In this document: positions 1 through 10,063 of the stretch, piece by piece
Layout: each line of letters starts with the position of its first letter
Position numbering within the stretch: the first letter of the stretch is position 1
Made by a program: the position numbers and the translations under genes
Source of the DNA: JAZKID01 sp963714065
GTDB lineage: Bacteria; Pseudomonadota; Alphaproteobacteria; Rhizobiales; UBA4765
Direction: 5' to 3'
Assembly: GCA_963714065.1 (NCBI GenBank)
Contig: OY970226.1
Span: forward strand, 992,001 to 1,056,000
Length of the DNA stretch: 64,000 bases
Notes under the pieces: generated by a model
What the model saw: only the letters and a program-made list of their open reading frames with translations
Database searches by the model: none
Told to the model about the DNA's origin: nothing

Positions 1-75
1 CTCGATCTGCACATAGAAATCAGACCGCAATTTAATATAGTCCGCTTTGAAAGCCGAAGCCGATATATCTGGCAT
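1..75 (-). CDS. Partial unknown protein, N-terminal 25 codons
   Basis: An open reading frame starts with ATG at 75 and runs off the left edge without a stop, giving 25 codons (begins MPDISASAFKADY). A GGCGG stretch lies about 10 bases upstream of the ATG. Too little is present to assign a family. The bases between it and the rmuC stop (76-183) are AT-rich and must hold its promoter; no clear -35/-10 pair was found there. Confidence 0.45.
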   Translation of the reverse strand, partial: MPDISASAFKADYIKLRSDFYVQIE

Positions 76-183
76 GTAATTACCGCCCTATAAATATAAT
101 TATTCAATTTACCCTACTTCTAATCCATAGGAAACAGTTAGAGGTGCACGCAAAGCGTGTATTTTGAAAACAACCTAATCATC

Positions 184-1233
184 CTAGCCAATATTCGACG
201 TCAGCAACGGCGCTTCCTCATCCTGCAACTCCACCGCCGCGATCTTTTCGCCGCGTTTTGCGATCTTCTGCGTCGAGGTGGAAATATCCTCGATGTCCTT
301 GTTCGCCTGCGCGAAATGTTTGGCGAGATTTTGCACGCGCCCGTCGAGCCGCGCCACATCTTCCACCAGATAGCGCACCTGCGTTTGAATGAGCTCCGCC
401 TCCTCGCGCATTTTCGCGTCGCGCACCAGCGACTGCATGAGCTGGATGCCCATCAGGGTCAGCGAGGGCGAGACGATCATCACGCGGGCGCGGAAGGCCG
501 CATCGACGATATCCGGAAAATGTTCGTGCAGATCCGCGAAAAGAGACTCGGAGGGCACGAACATCAGCGCGAAATCCTGCGTCTCGCCCGGAATAAGATA
601 TTTGCCGGCTATGTCGCTGACATGTTTCTGCATATCAGTCTTCACGCGCGCCTTGACGTTTTTGCGCTCGTCGTCATTCGCGGCGGCACGCAGAAGGCTT
701 AAAGCTTCAAGCGGGAATTTCGCATCGATCACGAGTTTTTCTTTCGTGTTCGGCAGCTGGATCGTGCAGTCCGGCCGCTTGCCGTTCGAAAGCGTCGGCT
801 GGAATTCGTAGCGGCCCATCGGCAGCCCGTCGGCGATGATTGCCTCAAGCCGCCCCTGCCCGAACGCACCGCGCGCCTGCTTGTTGCTGAGCACGGCTTT
901 GAGATCGATCACCTCGGTGGACAGCGCCGTGATCGTCTGCTTTGCCGCATCGATGACCGCAAGACGCTCGTGCAGTTTCGAGAGCCCTTCCGCCGTATGC
1001 CGCGTCTGATCCAGCATGCTTTGACCCAGGCGATGCGTGACCGTGTCCAGCCTGCCTGCCACCATTTCGGCAAGCGACTGCACACGGCCGGAAAGCTCGG
1101 CCTGCGCCCGGTGCATGGCCTCCATGGGCTCGCTGCCCGCTCCGACATTGCGGCGAAGCACATAAAACGCCGCGCAGAAACCGCAAAGCAGGCAAAACAA
1201 GGCCAGAACAATAAAAAGCGCGGATTCGTTCAT
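184..1233 (-). CDS. rmuC: DNA recombination protein RmuC homolog
   Basis: A 349-residue RmuC-family protein. The family limits inversions and rearrangements at short inverted repeats and carries an endonuclease-like core. One N-terminal membrane segment (about residues 5-27) is followed by a helical, coiled-coil-like part (35-110) and the RmuC core, with signature stretches GRYEFQP, KRPDCTIQLP and VIDAKFPLEA (about 150-190) and FVPSES further on. The ATG at 1233 was chosen over longer upstream options because it starts directly with the membrane anchor. The upstream extension would run into the divergent def gene, which begins 65 bases away. The length is within the family's shorter range. 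Confidence 0.85.
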   Translation of the reverse strand: MNESALFIVLALFCLLCGFCAAFYVLRRNVGAGSEPMEAMHRAQAELSGRVQSLAEMVAGRLDTVTHRLGQSMLDQTRHTAEGLSKLHERLAVIDAAKQTITALSTEVIDLKAVLSNKQARGAFGQGRLEAIIADGLPMGRYEFQPTLSNGKRPDCTIQLPNTKEKLVIDAKFPLEALSLLRAAANDDERKNVKARVKTDMQKHVSDIAGKYLIPGETQDFALMFVPSESLFADLHEHFPDIVDAAFRARVMIVSPSLTLMGIQLMQSLVRDAKMREEAELIQTQVRYLVEDVARLDGRVQNLAKHFAQANKDIEDISTSTQKIAKRGEKIAAVELQDEEAPLLTSNIG

Positions 1234-1297
1234 GCCTTCTCTTACCCCGATTCGGACCCAAGTTGACGTGCAGCATGGGCAGCGTTTATGCAGGCTT

Positions 1298-1819
1298 ATG
1301 GCTATTATTCCGATTATCAGCCTGCCCGACAAGCGCCTGCGCGAAAAAAGCGCGCCTGTCGAAAAGGTGACGCCCGAGCTGCTCGCGCTTGCGCAGGATA
1401 TGCTTGAAACCATGTATGCCGCGCCCGGCATCGGCCTTGCAGCCGTGCAGATCGGCGTGATGAAGCGGCTGGTCGTGCTCGATGTGGGGCGAAAACAGGG
1501 CGGGGAAAAAGACCCGATGATTTTTTTTAATCCTCAAGTGATCGACGCATCGGAAGAAAAGTCGGTTTACACGGAAGGCTGCCTGTCCATTCCCGGCTAT
1601 GAAGAAGACGTGGAGCGCCCCACCCGTGTCCGGGTTTCCTACATGGATCAGCTCGGCAAGATGCAGGAGCTGGAAGCCGACGGCATTCTTGCTACCTGCC
1701 TGCAGCACGAGATCGATCATATCAACGGCAAATTGTTCATCGACCATCTCTCCAGCCTCAAGCGCGCGCTGATTACGAAAAAATTCGCCAAAAAGGCGCG
1801 GCGCGGCGGCCCCGCCTGA
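1298..1819 (+). CDS. def: Peptide deformylase
   Basis: Removes the N-formyl group from nascent proteins, with a metal held in a Cys-His-His site. All three family motifs are visible in this 173-residue protein: GIGLAAVQIG (motif 1), EGCLSIPG (motif 2, metal Cys) and HEIDHINGKLF (motif 3, HExxH). The ATG at 1298 gives the usual MAIIPII-type start, and the longer frame to 1232 would overlap the rmuC promoter region. fmt follows after three bases, so def-fmt-truA reads as one operon. Def and Fmt carry out the opposing steps of the formyl-methionine cycle. Confidence 0.95.
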   Translation: MAIIPIISLPDKRLREKSAPVEKVTPELLALAQDMLETMYAAPGIGLAAVQIGVMKRLVVLDVGRKQGGEKDPMIFFNPQVIDASEEKSVYTEGCLSIPGYEEDVERPTRVRVSYMDQLGKMQELEADGILATCLQHEIDHINGKLFIDHLSSLKRALITKKFAKKARRGGPA

Positions 1820-1822
1820 CCG

Positions 1823-2743
1823 ATGCCGCTCAAGCTCGTTTTCATGGGCACGCCGGATTTCGCCGTGCCTTCACTTGCCGAAATCGTGGCGGTGGGACAT
1901 GAAGTTTGCGCCGTTTACACGCGCGCGCCGAAAGCCGCAGGCCGGGGCTTAAGCGAAAAGCCGTCTCCGGTTCATCGCTTCGCGCAAAAAGCCGGCCTTT
2001 CCGTTTTCCATCCCCCAACCCTGAAAAACGAGGAAGAACAGGCGCGGCTGCGCACGCTTTCTCCCGATGTTATCGTTGTCGTTGCCTATGGCCTGCTGCT
2101 GCCGCAAGCCGTGCTCGATATTCCACAGCTTGGCTGCCTCAACCTGCATGCCTCGTTATTGCCGCGCTGGCGCGGTGCGGCACCCATTCAGCGCGCCATC
2201 ATGGCGGGCGATGCGGAGAGCGGCGTGATGGTGATGCGCATGGAAGCCGGCCTCGATACCGGGCCCGTCGCCATGGCGGAAAAAATACCGATTGCTTCCG
2301 ATATGACGGCGCTGGAACTGCACGACAAACTGTCCGTGCTTGGCGCCGACCTTCTGCATCGCGCGCTCGCAGCGCTGGAGCGCGGCGCACTGCACTTTTC
2401 TCCGCAGGCCGAGACCGGCGTCACCTATGCGCACAAGATCGGCAAGGAAGAAACGAGGATCGATTGGAAAAAACCGGCGCAGGGCATCCACAATCACATT
2501 CGCGGACTTTCGCCTTATCCCGGTGCATGGTTCACGCATGAGAACGAGCGCATCAAGGTTTTGCGCAGCGAAACGATAAAAGCTCAGGGCGAACCGGGCG
2601 TAGTTCTTAACGAGCAACTGACTATCGCTTGCGGCGAGAATGCGGTTCAGTTAAAAATTTTGCAGCGCGCGGGAAAGCAGCCTATTGATACGGAAGACTT
2701 CCTGCGCGGCTTTCCCATTCCTCCTGCTACGCGACTTGCCTGA
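1823..2743 (+). CDS. fmt: Methionyl-tRNA formyltransferase
   Basis: Transfers a formyl group from 10-formyl-tetrahydrofolate to initiator Met-tRNA. The 306-residue length is typical. The N-terminal hydrolase fold shows the [12 protein letters not shown] start, and the catalytic region reads [20 protein letters not shown]-terminal OB-like domain (about 205-300) follows, including THENERIKV. It sits three bases after def and two bases before truA, supporting translational coupling. Confidence 0.95.
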   Translation: MPLKLVFMGTPDFAVPSLAEIVAVGHEVCAVYTRAPKAAGRGLSEKPSPVHRFAQKAGLSVFHPPTLKNEEEQARLRTLSPDVIVVVAYGLLLPQAVLDIPQLGCLNLHASLLPRWRGAAPIQRAIMAGDAESGVMVMRMEAGLDTGPVAMAEKIPIASDMTALELHDKLSVLGADLLHRALAALERGALHFSPQAETGVTYAHKIGKEETRIDWKKPAQGIHNHIRGLSPYPGAWFTHENERIKVLRSETIKAQGEPGVVLNEQLTIACGENAVQLKILQRAGKQPIDTEDFLRGFPIPPATRLA

Positions 2744-2745
2744 TC

Positions 2746-3483
2746 ATGCCGCGCTTTAAGCTGACCATCGAATATGACGGCACGGATTTTTCCGGCTGGC
2801 AGGCACAGGGTAATGCGCTTGGCGTTCAGAATGTTTTGAAAAAAGCCATCCATGATTTTTGCGGCGAGAGCGTGGCAGTTGCAGGCGCAGGCCGTACCGA
2901 TGCGGGCGTGCATGCCTTGGGCCAGGTCGCGCATATCGATTTACAAAAAAACTGGCAGCCCGCGCGCGTGCGCGAGGCGCTGAACGCGCATCTGCGCGAT
3001 CATGCCGTTGTCGTTCTCGATGCGGAAAAAGCCGACCTTACATTCGACGCCCGCTTCTCGGCAAAGAAACGCACCTATCTTTACCGCATTCTCAACCGCC
3101 GCAGCCCTCCGGCGCTTGAGTTGAACCGCGTCTGGCATGTGATCGCCCCGCTTGACGAAGAGCTGATGCAGGAAGGCGCTAACTATTTGATCGGACACCA
3201 CGATTTTACGACTTTCCGCCATTCGCGCTGCCAGGCGAAATCACCGGTCAAGACGCTCGAGCGGCTAAAAGTCCGGCGCAAGGGCGATGAAATTCTGATC
3301 GAGGCCGTGTCGAAATCTTTCCTGCACAATCAGGTGCGCTCCATGGTGGGCTCATTAAAAGTTGTCGGTGAAAAAAAACATAAAGCCACCTGGATAAAAA
3401 AAATCCTTGAGGCGCGCGACCGCAAAGCCTGCGGCGCCTGCGCGCCGGCGGCAGGGCTTACGCTGATGCGGGTGGATTATTGA
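2746..3483 (+). CDS. truA: tRNA pseudouridine synthase A
   Basis: Makes pseudouridine at positions 38-40 of the tRNA anticodon stem. The catalytic aspartate lies in [12 protein letters not shown] (about residues 49-60), the strongest signature of the family. The 245-residue length is normal. It is the last gene of def-fmt-truA. Its 3' end overlaps the convergent dapE by 26 bases (3458-3483), so both stop codons lie inside the neighbouring coding sequence. Confidence 0.95.
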   Translation: MPRFKLTIEYDGTDFSGWQAQGNALGVQNVLKKAIHDFCGESVAVAGAGRTDAGVHALGQVAHIDLQKNWQPARVREALNAHLRDHAVVVLDAEKADLTFDARFSAKKRTYLYRILNRRSPPALELNRVWHVIAPLDEELMQEGANYLIGHHDFTTFRHSRCQAKSPVKTLERLKVRRKGDEILIEAVSKSFLHNQVRSMVGSLKVVGEKKHKATWIKKILEARDRKACGACAPAAGLTLMRVDY

Positions 3484-4618
3484 AATAATGGCGCAGCACG
3501 CCGCCATAAATTTTCGTGATCTGCTCCAGATCTTTTAATTCGATATTCTCGTCGATCTGATGCAGCGTCGTGCCGGCCGGCCCAAGTTCGACGACCGGAC
3601 AATAGCGCTTGATAAAACGCGCATCGGACGTGCCGCCCGCCGTATGAAATTGCGGCTTCATTCCCGTGACATCTTGTGCGGCTTTTGACACGAGATCGAG
3701 AAATGCACCCTGCTCCGTGCGGAACGATTCCGAATTTCCGAGCCCGAGCTCGAGCGTATAAGGGACGCCCTGCGCGGCACGCGCCAGCCGCGTGCGTAAT
3801 TCATCTTCAAGCGAGGCCAACGTCCAGTCGTCGCAAAAGCGCACATTGAAGGTTGCCTCCGCCGCAGCGGGGATGACATTGGTGACGCTGTTGCCCACAT
3901 GCAGATTGGTAACCTCGAGATTGCTGGCGGGAAACCATTGGTTCCCCTGATCGAGCGGCTCGTAGAGCGTTGCCAGCAGGCGAATCAAATGCGGAACGGG
4001 ATTATTTGCCTTTTCGGGATAGCCGACATGGCCCTGTTTTCCGGTTACGATCAGCCTGGCCGAAAATGAACCGCGCGCGCCGATCTTGATGCGATCGCCC
4101 GCCTGCTCGCGCCCGCTCGGCTCGCCGACGATGCAATGATCGAAATGCTCGGCGCGTTCCTGCGCCCATTTCAAAAGTTTCGGCGTGCCGTTGATGGCAG
4201 GACCTTCCTCGTCGCCCGTAATCAAAAAGCCGAGCGACCCTTCAGGCGCGCCGCGGTCTTTCAGATAAGCCGCAACGGCTATGATAAAAGCGGCGATGCC
4301 GCCCTTCATGTCCACGGCACCACGGCCATAAAGACGGCCTTCCGCCATCTGCCCGGAAAAAGGCGGAAAACGCCATTTCTCCTCCGGCCCGCTCGGCACC
4401 ACATCCGTATGTCCCGCGAAAACGAGATAAGGCGGCTTTGTGCCCAGGCGCGCATAAAGATTGGTGACATCCGGCGTGCCGGATTCGGAAAAAGTCATGA
4501 TTTCGACGGCAAAACCAAGCTCGCTCAAGATATCGCGCAATAAAACCAGTGCACCGCCCTCATGCGGCGTAACCGAAGGACAGGCGATCAGTTTTTGCAG
4601 AAGTTCGGCACCGTTCAT
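3458..4618 (-). CDS. dapE: Succinyl-diaminopimelate desuccinylase
   Basis: Hydrolyses N-succinyl-LL-diaminopimelate in the succinylase branch of lysine/DAP synthesis. This M20 zinc peptidase fold has [11 protein letters not shown] (metal His and catalytic Asp), [10 protein letters not shown], the catalytic acid pair in TGDEEGPA, and a metal His near the C-terminus in [10 protein letters not shown]. The length of 386 residues is standard. Its ATG at 4618 overlaps the dapD stop by four bases (ATGA), so the two genes are translated as a pair and catalyse neighbouring pathway steps. Confidence 0.93.
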   Translation of the reverse strand: MNGAELLQKLIACPSVTPHEGGALVLLRDILSELGFAVEIMTFSESGTPDVTNLYARLGTKPPYLVFAGHTDVVPSGPEEKWRFPPFSGQMAEGRLYGRGAVDMKGGIAAFIIAVAAYLKDRGAPEGSLGFLITGDEEGPAINGTPKLLKWAQERAEHFDHCIVGEPSGREQAGDRIKIGARGSFSARLIVTGKQGHVGYPEKANNPVPHLIRLLATLYEPLDQGNQWFPASNLEVTNLHVGNSVTNVIPAAAEATFNVRFCDDWTLASLEDELRTRLARAAQGVPYTLELGLGNSESFRTEQGAFLDLVSKAAQDVTGMKPQFHTAGGTSDARFIKRYCPVVELGPAGTTLHQIDENIELKDLEQITKIYGGVLRHYFNNPPASA

Positions 4619-5466
4619 GCGCGCAACAGATCGTTGATCGATGTCTTGGCGCGCGTTTTTTCGTCGACATGCTTGACGATAACGGCGCAGGCCAGTGCAG
4701 GCCCGCCTTTGTCGGACGGCAAGCTTCCCGGCACGACGACGGAATAAGGCGGCACGCGCCCGTAAAAAATTGCGCCATTGTCGCGGTCGACGATTTTTGT
4801 CGATGCGCCAATACTCACGCCCAATCCCAAAATGGCTCCTTCTCCCACGATCACGCCTTCCGCGATGCAGGCCTGCGCGCCGATGAAACAGCCATCCTCG
4901 ACGATCACGGGATTGGCCTGCAAAGGCTCAAGCACACCGCCGATCATGACATTGCTCGAAATGTGGCAGTTTTTTCCGATTTGCGCGCAAGATCCAATCG
5001 TCGTGCAACTATCGACCATCGTCCCCTCGCCGATATGCGCCGCCACATTGACGAAACAGGGCATCAGCACCACATCCGGCGCGATATAGGCCGAATGGCG
5101 GACAAAACAGCCGGGTACGGCGCGATAACCAGCGCGATCGAGATCTTCCGCAAGCTTGCCTGCGAATTTCGAGGGCACCTTGTCCCACCACAGCGCACCA
5201 TTGGGCCCGCCGGTAATCTCGACATTGGAGCGCAGGCGGAAAGAAAGCAGCACCGCCTTCTTGATCCATTGATGCGCCTGCCAGGTGCCGTCTATTTTTT
5301 CGGCAACGCGTAATTGCCCGCAATCCAGCGCTTCGAGAATTTCGTTGATAATAGCCTCAAGTTGCGAATCCTGCCCCAGGCGCAATTCGGCGCGCCGGTC
5401 CCAGGCTTCGTCGATAAGGGCTTGCGAACGGGATGCGAACATTCTGTGGCCTATGATCTGTGCCAA
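4615..5466 (-). CDS. dapD: Tetrahydrodipicolinate N-succinyltransferase
   Basis: Succinylates tetrahydrodipicolinate using succinyl-CoA, the committed step of the succinylase DAP route. The 283-residue protein has a helical N-terminus and then a left-handed beta-helix of hexapeptide repeats (about 105-240), for example NVAAHIGEGTMVDSCTTIG, followed by the substrate region GGVLEPLQANPVIVEDGCF. First gene of the dapD-dapE pair; its start lies 35 bases from the chosen start of a divergent secreted-protein gene. Confidence 0.93.
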   Translation of the reverse strand: MAQIIGHRMFASRSQALIDEAWDRRAELRLGQDSQLEAIINEILEALDCGQLRVAEKIDGTWQAHQWIKKAVLLSFRLRSNVEITGGPNGALWWDKVPSKFAGKLAEDLDRAGYRAVPGCFVRHSAYIAPDVVLMPCFVNVAAHIGEGTMVDSCTTIGSCAQIGKNCHISSNVMIGGVLEPLQANPVIVEDGCFIGAQACIAEGVIVGEGAILGLGVSIGASTKIVDRDNGAIFYGRVPPYSVVVPGSLPSDKGGPALACAVIVKHVDEKTRAKTSINDLLRA

Positions 5467-5501
5467 TTTGGCAGATTTGCGCGTTCATGCAAATATCGGG
5501 C

Positions 5502-6197
5502 ATGCGCCTTGCCCCGCTTTTCCTGGCCCTGATGACATTGCCCGTAGCCGCGCAGGAATTGCCGGAAACCGGCATATGGAAAGTCGAAACCGGCACGCAA
5601 AAACGTGCGGCAACCATCGAATATACGCAAAGCGACACTTTATCTTATGGCTTTTCGTGCTGGAAAGGGCATTGGCTGTTCTTTTTCAACTATCAGGCGC
5701 CGGAAGGCGGCAAATGCGAGAATTACGAAGCATGCGAAAACGATGTCGCCGAGGTCGAGCTGACCTTCCAGGTCCCACAGCGTCCCGACACGTCCGACCA
5801 GTTCACTTTGTTCGAAAATTACTATTTTCAGGACCAGATGTTGAACGTGCTCGACATCGGGGCAATGATCAAGGCCGGGCGTTTCCGCCTGGCGCTCAAT
5901 GACAGGCTAAAAACCATCTGGCAGCGCGACGGCATCGATTTTTCTCTCGACGGCTTCAAACAGGCCGTCGAAAACAATCAAAAGGTTTTTTCCTGTCCCA
6001 TCGTCGCGCCGCTGCCCATACCGCCCGAGAAGATCATTGTCGCCGACAGCTCAAAAACTGCAAAAGCAGTGGCGCAAAAGAGCAAGGGAAAGAAGCTTAA
6101 GAAATCGAAAGCGGCACGAGCCCGGGCCGCAAAATCGAAACTGCCCTCTCATGCCCTGAAGGGTAAAAAACCTGCGATCAGAAAGAAGCGGCGCTGA
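5502..6197 (+). CDS. Secreted protein of unknown function with lysine-rich tail
   Basis: I do not recognise the family. The 231-residue product starts with a clear signal peptide (MRLAPLFLALMTLPVAAQ, probable cleavage after AAQ or VAA). The mature part has four cysteines or more and a mixed composition. The last 50-60 residues are dominated by Lys, Ala and Arg, ending KKPAIRKKRR; such a tail could bind nucleic acid or acidic surface polymers, but that is inference. An alternative ATG at 5487 would add five residues. The gene is divergent from dapD, and its stop touches the stop of the convergent argB with no spacer. Confidence 0.7.
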   Translation: MRLAPLFLALMTLPVAAQELPETGIWKVETGTQKRAATIEYTQSDTLSYGFSCWKGHWLFFFNYQAPEGGKCENYEACENDVAEVELTFQVPQRPDTSDQFTLFENYYFQDQMLNVLDIGAMIKAGRFRLALNDRLKTIWQRDGIDFSLDGFKQAVENNQKVFSCPIVAPLPIPPEKIIVADSSKTAKAVAQKSKGKKLKKSKAARARAAKSKLPSHALKGKKPAIRKKRR

Positions 6198-7094
6198 TCA
6201 GCGCATCAACGTGCCGGCACCGTGCACGGTAAAGAGCTCGAGCAGCACGGCATGCGGCACCTTGCCGTCGAGGATGACGACGGCCTCGACGCCGTGATCC
6301 AGCGCGTAAAAACAGGTTTGCACTTTCGGGATCATGCCGCCGCTGATAACACCGCTTTTGATCATCTTGAGCGCATCGGCACGCTTAAGCTCTTCGATCA
6401 GCAACTTGTCCTTGCCGAGCACACCCGCGACATCGGTGAGCAGCAATAGCCGTTTGGCTTTCAGCGCGCCCGCAATCGCGCCTGCGAAAGTATCGGCATT
6501 GATATTATAGGTCTCGCCGGTTTCCGACATCGCAACCGGTGCGATCACCGGGATCAACTCGGCCTTGATAATCTTGTCGAGAACATCTGTGTTGACGCGC
6601 CGCGGCTCGCCGACGAAACCAAGATCGGTTTTCTTACCCCGCGTTTTCGGCATGTACTTCTCGGCAACCACCATCGAGCCGTCTTTGCCGGAAAGGCCGA
6701 CCGCCTTGCCGCCGACGCGGTTGATCAGCTCGACAAGCCTTTTGTTGACCGCACCCGACAGCACCATTTCGGCGACATCGACGGTCGCCTTGTCGGTCAC
6801 GCGCAGGCCGTCCCTGAATTCGGATTTGATATCGAGCCGCTCGAGCATGGCGTTGATCTGCGGGCCGCCGCCATGCACGACCACGGGCTTCATGCCGGAC
6901 TGCTCCAGCAGCACGATGTCGCGCGCGAAATCGAGCGATGCTTCCTCGTCGCCCATGGCATTGCCGCCATATTTCACGACGATGATCTGCTGGTCGTATT
7001 TCAGCAGGAACGGCAAAGCCTCGACCAGCGTGCGCGCTGTCTGGCGAAAGCGCACGAGGGCCTGGCGGCGGTCTTCGGTTTTCGATGCGGTCAT
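6198..7094 (-). CDS. argB: Acetylglutamate kinase
   Basis: Phosphorylates N-acetylglutamate, the second step of arginine synthesis. The amino-acid-kinase fold shows [13 protein letters not shown] near the N-terminus, [13 protein letters not shown] (substrate glycines), [12 protein letters not shown] and [12 protein letters not shown]. The 298-residue length fits. It is the last gene of the rpmH-rnpA-yidC-engB-argB run, 75 bases after engB, so it may also have its own promoter in that gap. Confidence 0.95.
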   Translation of the reverse strand: MTASKTEDRRQALVRFRQTARTLVEALPFLLKYDQQIIVVKYGGNAMGDEEASLDFARDIVLLEQSGMKPVVVHGGGPQINAMLERLDIKSEFRDGLRVTDKATVDVAEMVLSGAVNKRLVELINRVGGKAVGLSGKDGSMVVAEKYMPKTRGKKTDLGFVGEPRRVNTDVLDKIIKAELIPVIAPVAMSETGETYNINADTFAGAIAGALKAKRLLLLTDVAGVLGKDKLLIEELKRADALKMIKSGVISGGMIPKVQTCFYALDHGVEAVVILDGKVPHAVLLELFTVHGAGTLMR

Positions 7095-7169
7095 AGACGT
7101 TTGGCGTGGGTGTTTTAGAGTTGCCGCTGCTTAGCGGCTTTCGAAGGGCAGCGCAATCCAGTTAGAAAC

Positions 7170-7778
7170 TTATATCCCCAAAGCCTGCTTTACCGCAGCA
7201 CGCAGGCTTTCGATGCCTTCGCTGCTCGTACTGGAAGTCGCGATGACCTGTGCAAAGGCGGCGGGTCTCTTTTTTATCTCCCGCTCGAGCATGGCGATGC
7301 ATTCCTCTCCTTCGGATGACTTCACTTTATCGAGCTTCGTCAACACCGGCTGATAGGATACGGCGAAGCGGTCGAGGAACTCCATGGTCCGCTCGTCGCT
7401 CTCTTTCAACCCATGCCGCGCATCCACCAGCAGGAACACGCGCTTTAAATTCTGCCGCTCGCGCAGATAGGCCTCGATCAGCCGTGTCCACGCGATTACC
7501 TGCGCTTTCGGCGCTTTCGCATAGCCATAGCCCGGCATGTCGACGAGATAGGCTTTGTTACCCAGCGTAAAATAGTTGAGGAGCTGCGTGCGCCCCGGCG
7601 TATTCGAGGTTTTCGCAAGAGAGCGCTGCTTCGCGAGCGCATTGATCAGCGAGGATTTGCCGACATTCGAGCGGCCCGCGAAAGCAATTTCCGGCCTATG
7701 GTCCTTCGGCAGTTGCGCGGGCGATGCAACGCTTGTGAGAAAAGCGCAGTTTACGAAAAGCGCTTCCGTCCTGCGCAT
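7170..7778 (-). CDS. engB: Ribosome biogenesis GTPase EngB (YihA/YsxC)
   Basis: A small essential GTPase needed for large-subunit ribosome assembly. The motifs of this 202-residue protein are in order: G1 GRSNVGKSSLINAL, switch-region NTPGRTQLLNYF, G3 DMPGYGYAKAP, G4 TKLDKVK, G5-like ATSSTSSEG. It begins six bases after the yidC stop. The yidC-engB order is the usual one in Alphaproteobacteria. Confidence 0.95.
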   Translation of the reverse strand: MRRTEALFVNCAFLTSVASPAQLPKDHRPEIAFAGRSNVGKSSLINALAKQRSLAKTSNTPGRTQLLNYFTLGNKAYLVDMPGYGYAKAPKAQVIAWTRLIEAYLRERQNLKRVFLLVDARHGLKESDERTMEFLDRFAVSYQPVLTKLDKVKSSEGEECIAMLEREIKKRPAAFAQVIATSSTSSEGIESLRAAVKQALGI

Positions 7779-7784
7779 CTGAGA

Positions 7785-9560
7785 CTACTCTTTTCTTCGG
7801 AAATACTGAGTGAGATTGTCGAACAGTTCCACGCGCACGCCCTGGCGGCGCATGATCACCCATTGCTGGGTAATGGAAAGAAGGTTGTTCCACGCCCAGT
7901 ACATGACAAGCCCTGCCGGGAAGCTGGCAAGCAGGAAGGTGAAGAGAACCGGCATCCAGGTGAAGATGATTTTTTGCGCCGGATCGGTCGGCTCGGGGTT
8001 CATCTTCATTTGCAGGAACATGGTGACGCCCATGATCAGCGGCCATATGCCGATCACCAGGAAGGGGAGCGGCTCAAAGGGCAAAAGGCCGAACAGGTTC
8101 GTGAACGAGGTCGGATCCGGCGCGGAAAGATCCCTGATCCAGCCGAAAAACGGCGCATGGCGCATCTCGATCGAAACATAGATCACTTTATAAAGCGCGA
8201 AGAAGACGGGAATCTGGATCAGGACCGGCAGGCAGCCTGCGACAGGATTGATCTTTTCGCGCTTGTAAAGTTCCATCAGCTCCTGCTGCTGCTTCATCTT
8301 GTCGTCTTTATATTGGTCGCGGAGGGCCAGCATTTCCGGCTGTATCTTCTTCATCTTCGACATCGAGACGTAAGAACGATTGGCAAGCGGAAAGAAAACG
8401 AGCTTGACGAGAACGGTGACGAGAAGAATGGAAAGGCCGAAATTACCGAGCAGGTGGTAAAAATAATCGATCGCCCAGAAGAGCGGCTTCGTGAAGAAAT
8501 AAAACCAGCCCCAGTCGATCAGAAGATCGAAACGGTCGATATTCTGCTCGGTCTTGTAACGGTCGACGATCGCCACTTCCTTTGCGCCGGCAAACAGACG
8601 GTGCGTCGTTTTCATGGTCGCGGCAGGCGCAAGCGTGCGCGCCTCGAGAAGATAATCGGTCTGATAATTCTTTTGCATCCCCTCGGCCTGCGCGGAGAAA
8701 CGTCCTTCATAAGGCGTATTCTGCTCAGGAATAACGGCCGCCGCCCAATATTTGTCCGTAATGCCGAGCCAGCCCGTATTGGCCTTTTCCTTGACCTGCA
8801 GAACCTTCTCGAGCTTGTCGTATGTATATTCCTGCAGGCCGGCTTCGCCGAGCACGCCGACGGCACCTTCATGAATGACGAAAATCCCGGCCGTTTTCGG
8901 CCGCCCGTGCTGCGCGATCAGGCCATAGGGATGAAGGATGACGGGCTCGCCGCGATTGTTCACCACTTCGTCGGTAATCGTGAAGAGATAGTTTTCGTCG
9001 ACCGCATAGGTGCGCCTGAAGGTCAGCCCTTGCCCGTTATTATATTCGAGCTTGATGGGCATGGCAGGCGTCAGCGCATATCCTTCACGCAGGCTCCATA
9101 AGGTCGAGTTGTCGGGAACTTGCACTTTTACGCCGCCCTCCACGACATAACCCATTTCAGCATATTGGGCGGAGGCCGAACCCGAGGGAGAAAACAGGAT
9201 AATGTTCGAACTGCCCGGCTCGACCGTTTCGCGGTATTTTTTCAATTGCAGATCGTCGATCCGTCCGCCGCGCAAATTGAGAGAGCCCGTCAGCGAAGGC
9301 GTGTCGATTTTCACGCGTGGGCTTTCGGCCAACGCTTTTTCGCGCGGCTTGATCAGCGGCATGGCACTTGTCTGCGGCGACAATGGCGCGCCGGCCGGAG
9401 ACTGCTCTGGGGTCTTGCCCTGCTCCTGTGTCTGCAGCGCGGCCTGACGCGCATTTTCCTGCGCCACGCGCGGGTCCAAAACGAAATATTTCCAGGTGAG
9501 TAATACCAGGAGCGACAGCACCATCGCCAGAATTGTGTTACGCGTATTTTCGTCTTTCAT
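7785..9560 (-). CDS. yidC: Membrane protein insertase YidC
   Basis: Inserts and folds inner-membrane proteins, alone or with SecYEG. The 591-residue protein has the Gram-negative layout: an N-terminal membrane segment (about 9-28), a large periplasmic beta domain (about 60-360) and the conserved C-terminal five-segment core starting near PLFWAIDYFYHLLGNFG. The cytoplasmic hairpin is rich in Lys and Met (SYVSMSKMKKIQPEM). The ATG overlaps the rnpA stop by four bases. No yidD-like gene lies between rnpA and yidC, where many bacteria carry one. Confidence 0.96.
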   Translation of the reverse strand: MKDENTRNTILAMVLSLLVLLTWKYFVLDPRVAQENARQAALQTQEQGKTPEQSPAGAPLSPQTSAMPLIKPREKALAESPRVKIDTPSLTGSLNLRGGRIDDLQLKKYRETVEPGSSNIILFSPSGSASAQYAEMGYVVEGGVKVQVPDNSTLWSLREGYALTPAMPIKLEYNNGQGLTFRRTYAVDENYLFTITDEVVNNRGEPVILHPYGLIAQHGRPKTAGIFVIHEGAVGVLGEAGLQEYTYDKLEKVLQVKEKANTGWLGITDKYWAAAVIPEQNTPYEGRFSAQAEGMQKNYQTDYLLEARTLAPAATMKTTHRLFAGAKEVAIVDRYKTEQNIDRFDLLIDWGWFYFFTKPLFWAIDYFYHLLGNFGLSILLVTVLVKLVFFPLANRSYVSMSKMKKIQPEMLALRDQYKDDKMKQQQELMELYKREKINPVAGCLPVLIQIPVFFALYKVIYVSIEMRHAPFFGWIRDLSAPDPTSFTNLFGLLPFEPLPFLVIGIWPLIMGVTMFLQMKMNPEPTDPAQKIIFTWMPVLFTFLLASFPAGLVMYWAWNNLLSITQQWVIMRRQGVRVELFDNLTQYFRRKE

Positions 9561-9898
9561 TGCCGTTCCGAAATTTTGTGCGAACCGATTTTTTGAAACG
9601 CCCTGACGATATTGTCCTGCAGGTCGCCGAAGGAAAGAGCAAGACTATCACTGCGGCCGATCAGCACATAGGCACCGGGCGAAAACTTAGTTGTTTTATC
9701 CGCAAGCCGCACCGCTTCGCGCAGGCGGCGGCGGATACGGTTGCGGACAACCGCCTTTCCCTGGCGTTTCGTGACGGTAAAGCCGACCTGCGCCTCGTCA
9801 TCCTGCGTATCGATAAATTGCAGCACGAACCCCGGCATGCGCACGGCCTTGCCTTTTGCGACTTTAAGGAAATCCGCGCGCTTTTTGAGGCGCTTCAT
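9557..9898 (-). CDS. rnpA: Ribonuclease P protein component
   Basis: Protein subunit of RNase P, which trims tRNA 5' leaders. A small basic protein (113 residues) with the RNR signature RNRIRRRLREA at about residues 53-63 and the usual MKRLKKRADFL start. It lies 15 bases after rpmH and overlaps yidC by four bases. The rpmH-rnpA-yidC order is nearly universal in bacteria. Confidence 0.95.
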   Translation of the reverse strand: MKRLKKRADFLKVAKGKAVRMPGFVLQFIDTQDDEAQVGFTVTKRQGKAVVRNRIRRRLREAVRLADKTTKFSPGAYVLIGRSDSLALSFGDLQDNIVRAFQKIGSHKISERQ

Positions 9899-9913
9899 GG
9901 GTCTCTGACCCGT

Positions 9914-10051
9914 TCAGGCGGAAAGGCGCTTGCGGGCGCGGACGCGGCGGGCGTTGAGGACCCTGCGGCCGCCTTTGCTTGCCATGCGCTTCCTGAAGCC
10001 GTGACGGCGCTTGCGCACGAGTTTCGAGGGCTGATAGGTGCGTTTTGTCAT
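9914..10051 (-). CDS. rpmH: 50S ribosomal protein L34
   Basis: A 45-residue, very basic protein with the invariant L34 pattern (MTKRTYQPS start, [22 protein letters not shown]). The start is the ATG at 10051; longer in-frame extensions upstream are spurious because they read through the promoter and leader. It heads the rpmH-rnpA-yidC-engB-argB operon. The leader contains a terminator-like hairpin, listed separately. Confidence 0.97.
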   Translation of the reverse strand: MTKRTYQPSKLVRKRRHGFRKRMASKGGRRVLNARRVRARKRLSA

Positions 10052-10063
10052 AATGTGATCGCC

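Noticed and set aside
7698..9101. A 467-residue frame antisense to yidC
   Set aside because: YidC on the other strand is certain. The antisense translation is His/Arg-rich with no motif and starts inside engB.
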